This document shows, in pieces, positions 50,443 to 60,496 of a DNA stretch of 64,000 nucleotides. This stretch comes from Geitlerinema sp. BBD 1991-9. Its GTDB lineage: Bacteria > Cyanobacteriota > Cyanobacteriia > Cyanobacteriales > Geitlerinemataceae. Position numbers and translations under genes: made by a program. The notes beneath the pieces were generated by a model that made no database searches, had not been told where the DNA came from, and was given only the letters and a program-made list of their open reading frames with translations. The stretch spans positions 1 to 64,000 of the forward strand of contig LWRO01000013.1 in assembly GCA_001657325.1 (NCBI GenBank), written 5' to 3'. How positions within the stretch are numbered: the first letter of the stretch is position 1; every line of letters begins with the position of its first letter.

Positions 50443-53400
50443 ATGAACGGTACTGGTTTAACCGGGTCTTACTACGAACACAGCGGTAGAACACCCGACT
50501 TTGCAAATCTTATTCTCACCCGCCTCGATCCCACGATCGATTTCAACTGGGACAACGATTCTCCCGATCCCAGCCTCGACGACAATACCTTTGCCGTGCG
50601 CTGGATGGGGCAAATCGAAGCCGAACATTCCGAAACTTATACCTTCTACACCACCACCAGCGATGGCGTGCGCCTGTGGATAGACGGACAATTAATTATC
50701 GACGATTGGGACATTCAAGGGCCCACCACTAACACCGGAACGATTACCTTACAAGCCGGTCAGAAATACGATATCCGAGTCGATTACTACGAATATCTCG
50801 GTCGCGCCATTTCTCAACTCGAGTGGTCGAGTGCTTCCCAACCCAGAGAAATCGTCCCGAGTCGCCAACTCTACCCCGATTCGGGAAGCTCGATCGATGC
50901 GGGAACCCTCAACTTTAGTAACTCCGAATTCAGCTACGACGAAGCCGGAAATCCCTTTATTGCTGCAAGCGTCACGCGCACGAACGGCAGTAGCGGAGAT
51001 GTGAGTGTCACGATCGACCTCAGCGATATCACCGCTACGAGTCCCGACGACTACGACAACACCTCGATCGAGGTGAGTTTCACCGACGGCGACACCACCG
51101 AAAAAGTTATTTCCATTCCCATCGTCGACGACGCGCTCGTTGAAGGCAACGAAACCCTACAGCTCACATTCATAAATCCCACCGGTAGCGCGCTGCTGGG
51201 ATCTCAGAACACCGCGACTGTCACCATCGTCGATAACGATGGCAGCTCGTCGCCCCCGCCCCCCTCCCCACCAGGGACCGGAAGCGGACTCACGGGGTTT
51301 TATTACGACCACAACGGTCAACTTCCCGACTTTGCCAACCTCGTCCTGACTCGTACCGATGCCACGATCGATTTCAACTGGGACGGCGCTGCCCCCGATC
51401 CTGCTGTAGACGACGATACCTTTGCCGTGCGCTGGAAAGGGCAAATCGAAGCCGAACAGTCCGAAACCTACACCTTCTACACCACCACCAGCGACGGCGT
51501 GCGTCTGTGGGTGGACGGACAACTCCTCATCGATGATTGGGACATCCAAGCGCCGACCGAGAACAGCGCCACCATTACCTTACAAGCCGGACAACAGTAC
51601 GATATCCGAATCGATTACTACGAATATCTCGGTCGTGCAGTTTCCCAATTGGAATGGTCGAGCGCGTCCCAATCGAGAGAAATCGTTCCGACGAGTCAGC
51701 TGTACCCCGATCCGACGTTACCTCGGGGAACGCTGGCATTTACCGCACCGGAATTCAGCATTCGCGAAGACGGAACGGCAGTTCTCGAAGTGGCCGTTAG
51801 CCGAACCGGTGGAAGTACAGGTGTCGTCGGTGCGACGATCGAGCTAACGGACGGTACAGCCATCGCCCCCGACGACTACGACAACACGCCGATCTCAGTC
51901 AGCTTCGCCGACGGCGACACCACCGATAAAGTCATTACTATCCCTATCGTCGACGACACCCTCGTTGAAGACGACGAAAGCTTCGAGATCGCGCTGACCT
52001 CACCCACAGGAGGCGTTTCGATCGATCCCCAAAACACCGCCACCGTTAACATCCTCGAAAACGACACTAACGCCGGTAGCGGTACGGGATTGACCGGGTT
52101 CTACTACGACCACGACGGATCACTTCCCGACTTTGCCAACTTGGTGCTGACGCGCCTCGACTCGACCATCAATTTCAATTGGGATAACGACTCTCCCGAT
52201 CCCTCCATTGAGGACGACACGTTTGCCGTTCGTTGGTTGGGAGAAATCGAACCGCTCTATGCGGAAGAATATACCTTCCACACCACCACCAGCGACGGCG
52301 TGCGCCTGTGGGTAGACGGACAACTCCTCATCGACGACTGGGAAATCCAAGCGCCGACGGAAAATACAGCCACCATTACCCTAGAACCGGGGCAAACCTA
52401 CGACATTCGCATCGATTATTACGAATATCTCGGTCGCGCCGTGTCGCAATTAGAGTGGTCGAGTGCCTCCCAAAGCCGCGAAATCGTCCCAGCGACCCAG
52501 CTGTATCCCCTCGCCTCGAGTCCGGGTTCCCTCGAGTTTCGCGATCCCACATTCAGCGTCAACGAAGACGGAACCCCCGTTGCTGAAGTGACTGTGGTTC
52601 GTAACGGTGGAATTGAAGGCGCAGTCGGGGCAACGATCGAACTCAGCGACGGAACCGCCATCGCTCCCGACGACTACGACAACGCGCCAATTGCCGTCAG
52701 TTTCGCCGATGGAGACAACACGCCAGTAACAGTTTCGATTCCCCTGGTGGACGACGATCGAATCGAAGATCCCGAAACCGTCAATCTCCGCCTGACCGGT
52801 CCGACGGGGGGCGCTTCACTCGATACTCAAGACATCGCTGTCCTCACGATTGTCGATAACGATTTCGTCGACGCTCAGGGAACCGGACTCACAGCCCAAT
52901 ATTTCAGCGGTACGAACTTCGACACGTTGGTTCAAACGCGAGTCGATCCCACAGTCAACTTTAACTGGGGACAAGGTGCAGCCACGGGTGGACTGGCTAC
53001 GGATGCCTATTCCGTGCGTTGGACGGGAGAAATCGAACCGCGCTTCAACGAAACCTATACGTTCCACACCATCTCCGACGACGGCGTGCGGCTGTGGGTT
53101 GACGGTCAATTAATTATCGACCAATGGCAACTACAGGGTGCGGTGGAACACACGGGAACGATCGACCTCGATGCCGGTCGGGAATACGACATCAAGCTGG
53201 AATATTTTGAAAGCCAGGGTAACGCCAGCGCTCAACTGCTGTGGTCGAGTCCGTCTCAAAGTAAGGAAGTCATCCCAGCAAGCCAGCTTTATCCCGATCC
53301 TTTGGTGACGATTGACGATGCAGTCGTGGTTGAGGGCAATTCCGGGACGACTGCCGATCTCGTCTTTACCCTGACACTGTCCGAGGCCAGCGACGAACCG

Positions 53401-55836
53401 GTCACGGTCGACTACACGACGGTTGCAGACACCGCCACAGAAGGAGTCGATTACACCGCTACGACGGGAACTGCGACCTTCGCACCCGGAACCGTCGAAC
53501 AAACCGTCACTGTCACCGTACAAGGTGACGGATCGATCGAAGACGACGAAACCTTCTCCCTAGAATTGAGCAATTCCAGTCAGGCAGTCGTTTCGGACGA
53601 TCGAGGCGTTGGAACGATCGTCAACGACGATTTCGACGGGCCGGGAGTCAATATGCCGAGTGGAGCAAATATTGCCAACGTCCGCGATTACGGCGCGAAA
53701 GGCGACGGCGTAACCGACGATACGACAGCGATTCTGGCGGCGATGGCGGACAATCGCGCAGTGTATTTCCCCAACGGGACGTATTTGGTCAGCGATACCC
53801 TCTTGTGGAGCGACGATCGACGCTTGTTGATTCAAGGTGAAAGTCAAGACAATACGGTGATTAAACTGACCGACAGCCTAGAAGCTTTCGGCAGTTCAGC
53901 CAACCCCAAACCCGTCATCGATACCTTTTTGGGAGGTAGTACGGGGCAATCGTTCCAAAACTCCATTTACGACATTACCGTCGATGTCGGTGCGGGTAAC
54001 CCCGGTGCTGTGGGGGTGGCGTTCCAAAATAACAACCAAGGCGGTTTGCGGAACGTGACAATTCGATCGAGCGATCCGAATTTCGCCGGTCATACGGGAC
54101 TAGCGCTGACGACACCTTGGCCCGGGCCCTCGCTCGTGAAAAACGTCAACATCGAAGGGTTCGATGTCGGCATTAAAACCGACCACAGCGAATACAGCAA
54201 CGTTTTCGAGAATGTTTCGCTCTCCAACCAACGTCAGTTTGGTGTTTTCAACGAAAACAACATTTCCACCTTCCGCAACCTCACCAGCAACAATAGCGTC
54301 CCCGCCGTCTTCAACCTCGATCCTTTGGCGATCGTGACAGTTCTCGACAGTACCTTGAACGGGGGATCGTCGGCGAACTCTGCGATTGAAATCGAAGGTG
54401 GCACGCTCTACACGCGGAACGTCACGACTTCGGGTTATGCTTCTGCACTGAAAAATGGAAACACTGTCGTTCCCGGCGATACCATTTCGGAGTTCGTATC
54501 CAAAGAAATTCACAGTGCGTTCCCGTCTGCACAAACGTCTTTAAACCTGCCAGTTGAAGAAACCCCAGAAGTCTTTTACGGCGATGTCGCTAATTGGGTG
54601 AACGTTGTTGACTTCGGTGCCGTTCCCAACGACGGACTCGACGACACCGCAGCTATTCAAGCCGCGTTGGATGCGGGAGAAGCGACAGTATATTTTCCGC
54701 AGGGCAATTACAATATCAGCGATACGCTCGTCGTCGGTGATGGCGTGCGGACGATTACCGGCTTGTCGTATCAAACCAGTCTGACAGTAGACGATCCGCT
54801 TCAAGGTCAAAACTCTCCAGTTTTCCGCATCGAGAACGGGACAGATACCGTATCGATCGAGCGTTTCTTCGGCGTTTCGGGGGGCAGCGATTTCTACTGG
54901 TTCGACCAAGCCACGACGCAACCGCTGGTATTGCGGAACATCCTCACGAATGCTGGAACTGCTTATCAAAACAGTGTCACGGGGGGCAAACTCTTTATCG
55001 AAGACGTGACCATGGCGGGTTGGGAGTTCAACCAGCAGCAAGTTTGGGCGCGTCAACTCAACCCAGAAAGTGCAAATACGAATATCATCAACAACGGTTC
55101 GGATTTGTGGATTTTGGGATTGAAAACCGAGAAAGAAGGCATCGTTCTCGAAAATACGAACGGCGGACGCACGGAAATTCTCGGCGGTTTGATTTATCCG
55201 GCGGGAGGTGGCGATCGCATTCCCGCCGATCGACCGGCATTTATCAACAATGAATCGCAACTGACCATCGCCGGGGTTGGGGAATCTCGCTACGGCGTTG
55301 GGACGTATCAAATTCTGGTCGAGGAAACGCGAAACGGCATAACAGAACAAGTTCTCAACGGTGCCGATTTCACTCAGCGCACCAACGGTTTCTTGATGCC
55401 GCTGTATGCAGGTTCTAACGAAGGCGCACAAACCCTCAGCGGTGGTAGTGCAGCCAACAGCTTCAACGGTGGCGCGGGTTCGGACACGATTACGGGAGGC
55501 GGCGGTGCGGACACCTTCGTCTACGCTGTTCCCCAAGACGGAACCGACGTACTCATGGATTTCAGCAACGACGACACGTTACAAGTATCCGCCTCTGGCT
55601 TCGGCGGTGGCTTGGTCGCTGGTGTGTCGTTGAGTGCTACGGCTTCGGATACGGGCGTTTTCGTCAGCGATGCCGATCCGACTCCGCTTAGCAGCGATCC
55701 GACGTTCCTTTACGATACGGTGACCGGGGCGTTCAGTTTCGACATTGACGGAACGGCTGAGGGTGCGCCGATTACATTGGCAATTCTAGAGGGAACGCCA
55801 ACCCTGACGGCGAGTCAAATTTCAATCCTCAATTAA
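50443..55836 (+). CDS. Giant modular secreted protein (4x PA14, Calx-beta, 2x pectin-lyase-like, RTX-like tail)
   Basis: The 1797-residue protein is built of repeated modules. Four PA14 domains (about 1-148, 279-425, 546-690, 811-945) begin GTGLTGxYY and contain VRLWxDGQLxIDxW, a carbohydrate-binding fold. A Calx-beta-like domain follows each (about 150-268, 427-545, 692-805, 955-1063), with DDYDNxxIxVSF and calcium-type Asp/Glu. Two pectate-lyase-3-type right-handed helices follow (about 1076-1350 starting NVRDYGAKGDGVTDDT, and 1385-1650 starting VVDFGAVPNDGLDDTAA). The C-terminus has GGAGSDTITGGGGADTFVY, an RTX-like calcium-binding tail. No signal peptide is seen, so type I secretion is likely. 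It probably binds and cleaves or modifies extracellular polysaccharide. No ribosome binding site is obvious. Confidence 0.85.
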   Translation: MNGTGLTGSYYEHSGRTPDFANLILTRLDPTIDFNWDNDSPDPSLDDNTFAVRWMGQIEAEHSETYTFYTTTSDGVRLWIDGQLIIDDWDIQGPTTNTGTITLQAGQKYDIRVDYYEYLGRAISQLEWSSASQPREIVPSRQLYPDSGSSIDAGTLNFSNSEFSYDEAGNPFIAASVTRTNGSSGDVSVTIDLSDITATSPDDYDNTSIEVSFTDGDTTEKVISIPIVDDALVEGNETLQLTFINPTGSALLGSQNTATVTIVDNDGSSSPPPPSPPGTGSGLTGFYYDHNGQLPDFANLVLTRTDATIDFNWDGAAPDPAVDDDTFAVRWKGQIEAEQSETYTFYTTTSDGVRLWVDGQLLIDDWDIQAPTENSATITLQAGQQYDIRIDYYEYLGRAVSQLEWSSASQSREIVPTSQLYPDPTLPRGTLAFTAPEFSIREDGTAVLEVAVSRTGGSTGVVGATIELTDGTAIAPDDYDNTPISVSFADGDTTDKVITIPIVDDTLVEDDESFEIALTSPTGGVSIDPQNTATVNILENDTNAGSGTGLTGFYYDHDGSLPDFANLVLTRLDSTINFNWDNDSPDPSIEDDTFAVRWLGEIEPLYAEEYTFHTTTSDGVRLWVDGQLLIDDWEIQAPTENTATITLEPGQTYDIRIDYYEYLGRAVSQLEWSSASQSREIVPATQLYPLASSPGSLEFRDPTFSVNEDGTPVAEVTVVRNGGIEGAVGATIELSDGTAIAPDDYDNAPIAVSFADGDNTPVTVSIPLVDDDRIEDPETVNLRLTGPTGGASLDTQDIAVLTIVDNDFVDAQGTGLTAQYFSGTNFDTLVQTRVDPTVNFNWGQGAATGGLATDAYSVRWTGEIEPRFNETYTFHTISDDGVRLWVDGQLIIDQWQLQGAVEHTGTIDLDAGREYDIKLEYFESQGNASAQLLWSSPSQSKEVIPASQLYPDPLVTIDDAVVVEGNSGTTADLVFTLTLSEASDEPVTVDYTTVADTATEGVDYTATTGTATFAPGTVEQTVTVTVQGDGSIEDDETFSLELSNSSQAVVSDDRGVGTIVNDDFDGPGVNMPSGANIANVRDYGAKGDGVTDDTTAILAAMADNRAVYFPNGTYLVSDTLLWSDDRRLLIQGESQDNTVIKLTDSLEAFGSSANPKPVIDTFLGGSTGQSFQNSIYDITVDVGAGNPGAVGVAFQNNNQGGLRNVTIRSSDPNFAGHTGLALTTPWPGPSLVKNVNIEGFDVGIKTDHSEYSNVFENVSLSNQRQFGVFNENNISTFRNLTSNNSVPAVFNLDPLAIVTVLDSTLNGGSSANSAIEIEGGTLYTRNVTTSGYASALKNGNTVVPGDTISEFVSKEIHSAFPSAQTSLNLPVEETPEVFYGDVANWVNVVDFGAVPNDGLDDTAAIQAALDAGEATVYFPQGNYNISDTLVVGDGVRTITGLSYQTSLTVDDPLQGQNSPVFRIENGTDTVSIERFFGVSGGSDFYWFDQATTQPLVLRNILTNAGTAYQNSVTGGKLFIEDVTMAGWEFNQQQVWARQLNPESANTNIINNGSDLWILGLKTEKEGIVLENTNGGRTEILGGLIYPAGGGDRIPADRPAFINNESQLTIAGVGESRYGVGTYQILVEETRNGITEQVLNGADFTQRTNGFLMPLYAGSNEGAQTLSGGSAANSFNGGAGSDTITGGGGADTFVYAVPQDGTDVLMDFSNDDTLQVSASGFGGGLVAGVSLSATASDTGVFVSDADPTPLSSDPTFLYDTVTGAFSFDIDGTAEGAPITLAILEGTPTLTASQISILN

Positions 55837-55862
55837 TATTTTACGAACAACTTGATTTTGGG

Positions 55863-55898
55863 CGATCGATTTACGGTTGTCGATCGATCGTCTTTTTT
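55863..55898 (+). terminator. Intrinsic terminator of the giant protein gene
   Basis: CGATCGAT (55863-55870) and ATCGATCG (55883-55890) form an 8-bp stem, followed by TCTTTTTT (to 55898). It lies about 25 bp after the stop codon. Confidence 0.7.
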
Positions 55899-56108
55899 AT
55901 ATAATTTTTTTAGGACGTTGATATTGTGATTTAATTTGTTTGAGGCGCTTAAAAAAATTAAGCAATTCTGAGTGTACTAGAAGCAACCAACCATATTTAT
56001 TATAAAATTATAAACTCTGTAATGCTGATACTCGATCGATAAAGCTTTCCAATTCTACTTTCTAAAATATTATTCAAAATCTGTGTTTTAGAAAAGCAAT
56101 ATTTTTAT

Positions 56109-56765
56109 ATGACAGCACAAATCAGCGATCGAATCATTTATAACCATCGCAAGTTTTATATCGCTATTGCCAACGGACATGGTCTATTCAATCCCGCTGA
56201 CCATAACATTCATCCTGTCTCACTTTCAACAGCCTGTTATCGTGGCTTTCACTGCACTTATACGATTATCGATGATTCCCTGTACCTCCATGAAGTTTGT
56301 CTCGGACTCAACAAGAAAAATGCAAAGCTGGCCAAGCTTTGCCAAGGGCCGTTACTATTTGGTCAGCTTCCCACTCAGCAAGAAATTCAGAAAAAAAGCT
56401 ACAACTTTATGCTTTCTGAATGGAAATATCAATGGCCGCCATCGTCTGATAGCATCGATCGACTAATGGCATCTATTGAATTTACAGGTGGTCTTTTGAT
56501 TGCCGATGATTTTATAAGAGAAATGTACGTTCATATTGGATTTCACTCTATTTACAAATATCGTACTGTTTGCGAACTTATCTTTGAGCGTGGACATCTC
56601 GTCAAAGCGATAGATTGCACGTCCAAAATAGCCGAACTTCATCAAATAATAGAAGATCGAGAGAAATGTCTTAATTTAAGAAAATCTCAAAAAGAAGCTC
56701 TTGATTTTTTGAATCAGTGTTTCACTTTAGATTATAAAATAAAATATATCAATATTTCATTATAA
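56109..56765 (+). CDS. Hypothetical protein, 218 aa
   Basis: I do not recognise a named family. The protein is soluble in character, with CYRGFHCTYTIIDDSLYLHE (the most conserved-looking block, with two Cys and a His), LLFGQLPTQQEIQKKSYNF and GGLLIADDFIREMYVHIGF. It has no signal or membrane segment. From memory, similar proteins (SDRxIYxxxxYxIAxxxGxGLFxP start, ending FIREMYVHMGFH) are annotated as hypothetical in several bacteria. It sits in an accessory stretch between the giant secreted protein and a transposase relic. Whether it is an immunity or ordinary cellular protein is unknown. Confidence 0.6.
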   Translation: MTAQISDRIIYNHRKFYIAIANGHGLFNPADHNIHPVSLSTACYRGFHCTYTIIDDSLYLHEVCLGLNKKNAKLAKLCQGPLLFGQLPTQQEIQKKSYNFMLSEWKYQWPPSSDSIDRLMASIEFTGGLLIADDFIREMYVHIGFHSIYKYRTVCELIFERGHLVKAIDCTSKIAELHQIIEDREKCLNLRKSQKEALDFLNQCFTLDYKIKYINISL

Positions 56766-57752
56766 CCAAAAAGATAGAATATATCAATTCAATTTTGGAT
56801 TCGATTGGCTTCGTAGACTTGCAAAATAATACCATTTTCTATAAGTCTGCTAAAGATAGGAACATTAAAATTCGATGTCATCCGGTTGAAGAACCAATAA
56901 TATCTTGTCCTAATTTCTCCAAGATAGACTTCAATTTTTCTCGCAATTAGTCGAGAAATTCAAAAATCATCCATTCCAAAAATTGGTGTATATATTCCCA
57001 AACTCTTTCAATGGCATTAACTTCAGGACAATACAGCATTTCCCTAGAAAGTGGGGTACACCTGGCCCTTGGTACATAAGGACTTCAGCCAGGAATCTGT
57101 ACCTCATCAGGTTGAGAAACGCTGTAAGGGGACTGGAAGATTAGATAAACATTTTCAGGAATCAACAAATCTTTAGCTAAATGACTTCTTTCATTGTCAA
57201 GTTGAAGAATGTTGATTTCTTCTGAATGAGCCGTTGAGAACTGCTCTAAGAAACTTTCCAAACAAGCTGCATCGAGATGAGAGTATTCATAAAAAAGCTG
57301 TTTCCAGTTCTCGGTTCAACTACGCCATAAAGGTAAAGATATTCAATCTACCATTCATATAATTCTTCAGGCTTAATACCCTTAAGTGTTAGCTTTTTGC
57401 CGCTAAGTGTTTGTAAGCCTAAGCGCGTTTCATTCCCAACCTAATCATGAAATTGAGAAGCTTTTTTAACTGAATCTTGAATTGCAGACTTCAATTCTGA
57501 CAAGCATTTCGGTAATTCTAGCCAAAATTGCTTGATGGCTTCTTTGTCTTGCTTTGCTGCTTTAGGACGAGGAACTTTAAACTTCGCTTGAAGTTTGGAG
57601 TGGACACCTCGATATAAAGTGCTATGGCTAACGGAAATACCTTGTATGAAATTCAGCCATAAGTGAAGCTCTTTATAGTTAGAAAATCCTTGCTATACAA
57701 CCAATAGCCTAATCCTGTTAAAGTTTAGGCTTGAATTGGCACAAAGTCCCCA
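56766..57752. other. Region occupied by a decayed transposase
   Basis: Apart from the IS630-like relic described next, this stretch has no intact gene. Its right border lies at the priA stop. Confidence 0.6.
56868..57740 (-). pseudogene. IS630-family transposase remnant
   Basis: Reading the minus strand in changing frames gives pieces of an IS630/Tc1-like DDE transposase: LGYWLYSKDFL, KVPRPKAAKQDKEAIKQFW, NETRLGLQTLSGKKLTLKGI, YGVVEPRTGNSFFYEYSHLD, INILQLDNERSHLAKDL, NAIERVWEYIHQFLEW and LREKLKSILEKLGQDIIGS. The LDN motif and the NAIERVW motif carry two of the three catalytic acidic residues. Several stops and frameshifts interrupt the gene, so it is inactive. Exact ends and terminal repeats were not determined. 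Confidence 0.85.
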
Positions 57753-60221
57753 TCAACTAAAATTCAACGGATCGATATCCACCGAAAACTTCACCGTTTG
57801 CGGACAAATCTGCTTCATTCGATCGATCCTCTTCTGCACATCAATCTTCACATCCCCAGAAAACTTCAACATCATCTGCCAGCGATATCGATCGGCCACC
57901 CGCATCACCGCCGCTGGAACCGGCCCCAACAACTCATAACCCGACGATTGTTGCAACGCTTCCCCCATCTCGATCGCCGTTTGTTCCACCAACGCCGCAT
58001 CCAAACCACTCAACCGGAACAACACCAACTTTCCATAAGGCGGATACGCCAACGCCTCTCGCTTGGCTAACTCCTCCTCTACGAATTCCTCGTAACGGTG
58101 GTGGCGAACCGCTAAAACCACCGGATGTTCTGGCGTGTACGTTTGCAACACGACTCGCCCCGGATCGTCACCGCGTCCCGCACGCCCCGCGACCTGCGTT
58201 AACGTCTGAAACGCCCGCTCTCCCGCCCAGTAATCTGACAAATTCAACAAACCGTCAGCCGCCACAATTCCCACCACCGACACCGAGGGAAGGTCTAACC
58301 CCTTCGTCAACATCTGCGTTCCCACCAGCAACTGTGCGTCTCCCTGGGCGAACCGCGTCAGTAACGCTCGATGTGCGCCCTTTTGTCGCGTCGTGTCGCT
58401 GTCGAACCGAATCGCTTTCAACTGGGGGAACTGTCGCGACAACTCCTGCATCACTCGCTGCGTTCCACTTCCAAAAAACTTGAGATAAGGTGAACCGCAC
58501 TCGGGACAGCGAGGGGGATGCTGCTTCGTGTAGCCGCAATAGTGACAGCGTAGGAGTTTCGACGCGCCCTCGTGGGTGTGGTGGTACGCTAGGGACACGT
58601 CACAGTGGGGACACTCGAGGACGTGACCGCAACTACGACAGGAAACGAAAGTGCTGTGACCTCGGCGGTGAATGAATAAAATCCCTTGTCGCCCGGTTTC
58701 AGACAAATCGTTCAAGGCTTCTTGAAGTGCGAGACTGAAAATCGATCGATTACCTCGCTTGAGTTCCGATCGAAGATCGATAATTTCAATCGGTGGAAGG
58801 GGTCTCGATCGAACCCGTTCGGGAAGCGAAAGATAGTGTTTCCCCTCATCGCGACAGTTCAGCCAAGTTTCCAGCGACGGCGTAGCAGAACCGAACACCA
58901 CCGGACAGTCCACCAATTGCGCCCGCCATTTCGCCACCGTGCGTGCGTGGTACGTGGGAGACGGACTGTCCTGTTTGAAACTGCTATCGTGTTCTTCATC
59001 GAGAACGATTAATCCGAGTTTGGGAAGCGGCGCGAACACCGCCGATCTCGTTCCGATGACGACTTGCGGCTCTCCCGCGAGCATTTGTCGCCAAGTGTCG
59101 AAGCGTTCCCCATCGGACAACGCACTGTGATACACGCAAACTCGTTTTCCAAACCGGGCGCGAAATCGATCGGTCAGTTGCGGTGTCAGTCCAATTTCGG
59201 GAACGAGAACGAGGGCGGACTTTCCAGAACGGAGGACGGGATCGATCGACTGTAAGTAAACCTCGGTTTTTCCCGAACCCGTGACACCGTGCAGCAACAC
59301 CTCAGCGTATCCCGACAATCCCAAAATCGCATTCAGCGCTTCCGTTTGAGCGGGGGTGAGTTCTTTCGGCGCGTCGGATTGCACCGCTTCCCCCATATCC
59401 CGACGCAGAATCTCCCGTTCTTCCACCACCACGCTGCTACAACGCTCTAACGCTGAAATTACGCTGCGACTGGTTCGCGCCAGTTGCATCAAATCTGTCA
59501 ACCACAGTTCGCCCCCTTGACGTTGCAGTAGCGTCAAGACTTCTTGCTGTCGGGGAGTGAGTTCGGCGTAAACGATCGGATCGATCGAGACAAACGTAAC
59601 AGCTTGCTTGAGCTTGGGTTTCGGGGCGCGAGGCGGTTCGAGGTAACTGTCCACCCATCTCCGTTTGACGAGATCGCGAATTCCTCGACTCGCACCGCGA
59701 ATCTGTTGTTGAACGTAGTTGGCGGTGTAACTTCCCGTTTTGGCAGTTTGCAACAGTGCCAACACCTGACGGGCCACGGGATTGAGAAATTGTTCGACAC
59801 CGTCGGGGATCTCGTCCGAATTGAGGCGTAACCGACGTTGCGATCGACCCAACAATCCTGGCGGTAGGGCAGTACGAATGACTTGAATCAGGGACGTGTG
59901 GTAATACTCGGCAACTCGTTGCAACAGTTCCCAGTAACTTTGAGGAAAAAAGCCCGAAGAAATTACGTCTTCGATGGGTTTGATACTGTCGGAATCGAGA
60001 TCCTCGGGGGGTTCGTCGAGAAAGCGAACGGCGATCGCGCCGACTTGCTGAACCCCAAAGGGAACGCTGAGGATGTCGCCGGGACGAATGCTGAGATCGC
60101 TTGGAATGCAGTAGGTGAAGAGTTTGTCGGAACCGGGACAATCGACGAGAACTTCCACGTAAGACGGTGGCGTGGCGATCGATCGATAAGTGGCGTGCGG
60201 TTCGGCGACAATGGCAATCAT
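57753..60221 (-). CDS. priA: Primosomal replication restart helicase PriA
   Basis: The 822-residue protein is PriA, the 3'-5' helicase that restarts stalled replication forks. The helicase core has GVTGSGKTEV, the DEEH-type LDEEHDSSF and GSATPSLETW, and the insert carries zinc-binding Cys pairs (CRSCGHVLECPHCD, CHYCGY and CPECGS). The N-terminal region is the 3'-DNA-binding domain. The start ATG at 60221 (MIAIVAEPHA) fits. The gene has no obvious operon partner: an M16 peptidase gene ends 276 bp upstream. Confidence 0.94.
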   Translation of the reverse strand: MIAIVAEPHATYRSIATPPSYVEVLVDCPGSDKLFTYCIPSDLSIRPGDILSVPFGVQQVGAIAVRFLDEPPEDLDSDSIKPIEDVISSGFFPQSYWELLQRVAEYYHTSLIQVIRTALPPGLLGRSQRRLRLNSDEIPDGVEQFLNPVARQVLALLQTAKTGSYTANYVQQQIRGASRGIRDLVKRRWVDSYLEPPRAPKPKLKQAVTFVSIDPIVYAELTPRQQEVLTLLQRQGGELWLTDLMQLARTSRSVISALERCSSVVVEEREILRRDMGEAVQSDAPKELTPAQTEALNAILGLSGYAEVLLHGVTGSGKTEVYLQSIDPVLRSGKSALVLVPEIGLTPQLTDRFRARFGKRVCVYHSALSDGERFDTWRQMLAGEPQVVIGTRSAVFAPLPKLGLIVLDEEHDSSFKQDSPSPTYHARTVAKWRAQLVDCPVVFGSATPSLETWLNCRDEGKHYLSLPERVRSRPLPPIEIIDLRSELKRGNRSIFSLALQEALNDLSETGRQGILFIHRRGHSTFVSCRSCGHVLECPHCDVSLAYHHTHEGASKLLRCHYCGYTKQHPPRCPECGSPYLKFFGSGTQRVMQELSRQFPQLKAIRFDSDTTRQKGAHRALLTRFAQGDAQLLVGTQMLTKGLDLPSVSVVGIVAADGLLNLSDYWAGERAFQTLTQVAGRAGRGDDPGRVVLQTYTPEHPVVLAVRHHRYEEFVEEELAKREALAYPPYGKLVLFRLSGLDAALVEQTAIEMGEALQQSSGYELLGPVPAAVMRVADRYRWQMMLKFSGDVKIDVQKRIDRMKQICPQTVKFSVDIDPLNFS

Positions 60222-60391
60222 TCAGCAAACGGGCGGCGGTGGGGTCTCCCGTTTATCTTAGTTGAGGTTGGGCGAGGAATGGGGAATCGATGGGTTTGTC
60301 TCGGGTCGTCGAAGAAAATCTTCTGACGGAATTGCCGGATTGAAGATCGATCGAATCGTAAACGTGAATGGTAGATGCACCCTGACGATCG

Positions 60392-60419
60392 CCCCCAGCA
60401 CTCACGTTGGGGGTTTTTT
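60392..60419 (+). terminator. Orphan plus-strand intrinsic terminator
   Basis: CCCCCAGC (60392-60399) and GTTGGGGG (60406-60413) form an 8-bp stem with one G-U pair and loop ACTCAC, followed by TTTTTT (60414-60419). Both neighbouring genes are on the minus strand, so no known plus-strand transcript ends here. It could terminate a small RNA encoded upstream of about 60390. Confidence 0.6.
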
Positions 60420-60496
60420 CTGGCATAGAACGAAGCCTTGCAAAAATGTACGAGAACGGAGATTTCAGCCTCTCCTTATCTCCCCACCTCCACAAC

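Noticed and set aside
50458-53109. Minus-strand open frames of 63-130 codons repeating with the PA14 units
   Set aside because: They recur because the DNA of the units is nearly identical; they are shadows of the plus-strand gene.
54541-55536. 331-codon open frame on the minus strand inside the giant protein gene
   Set aside because: It is antisense to the pectin-lyase-like region and arises from that gene's codon use. The product is Arg/Val/Ile-rich and resembles no family.
60373-60384. TAGATGCACCCT, similar to the right end of the mobile element
   Set aside because: Only 10 bases match and no partner end or duplication was found; likely chance.
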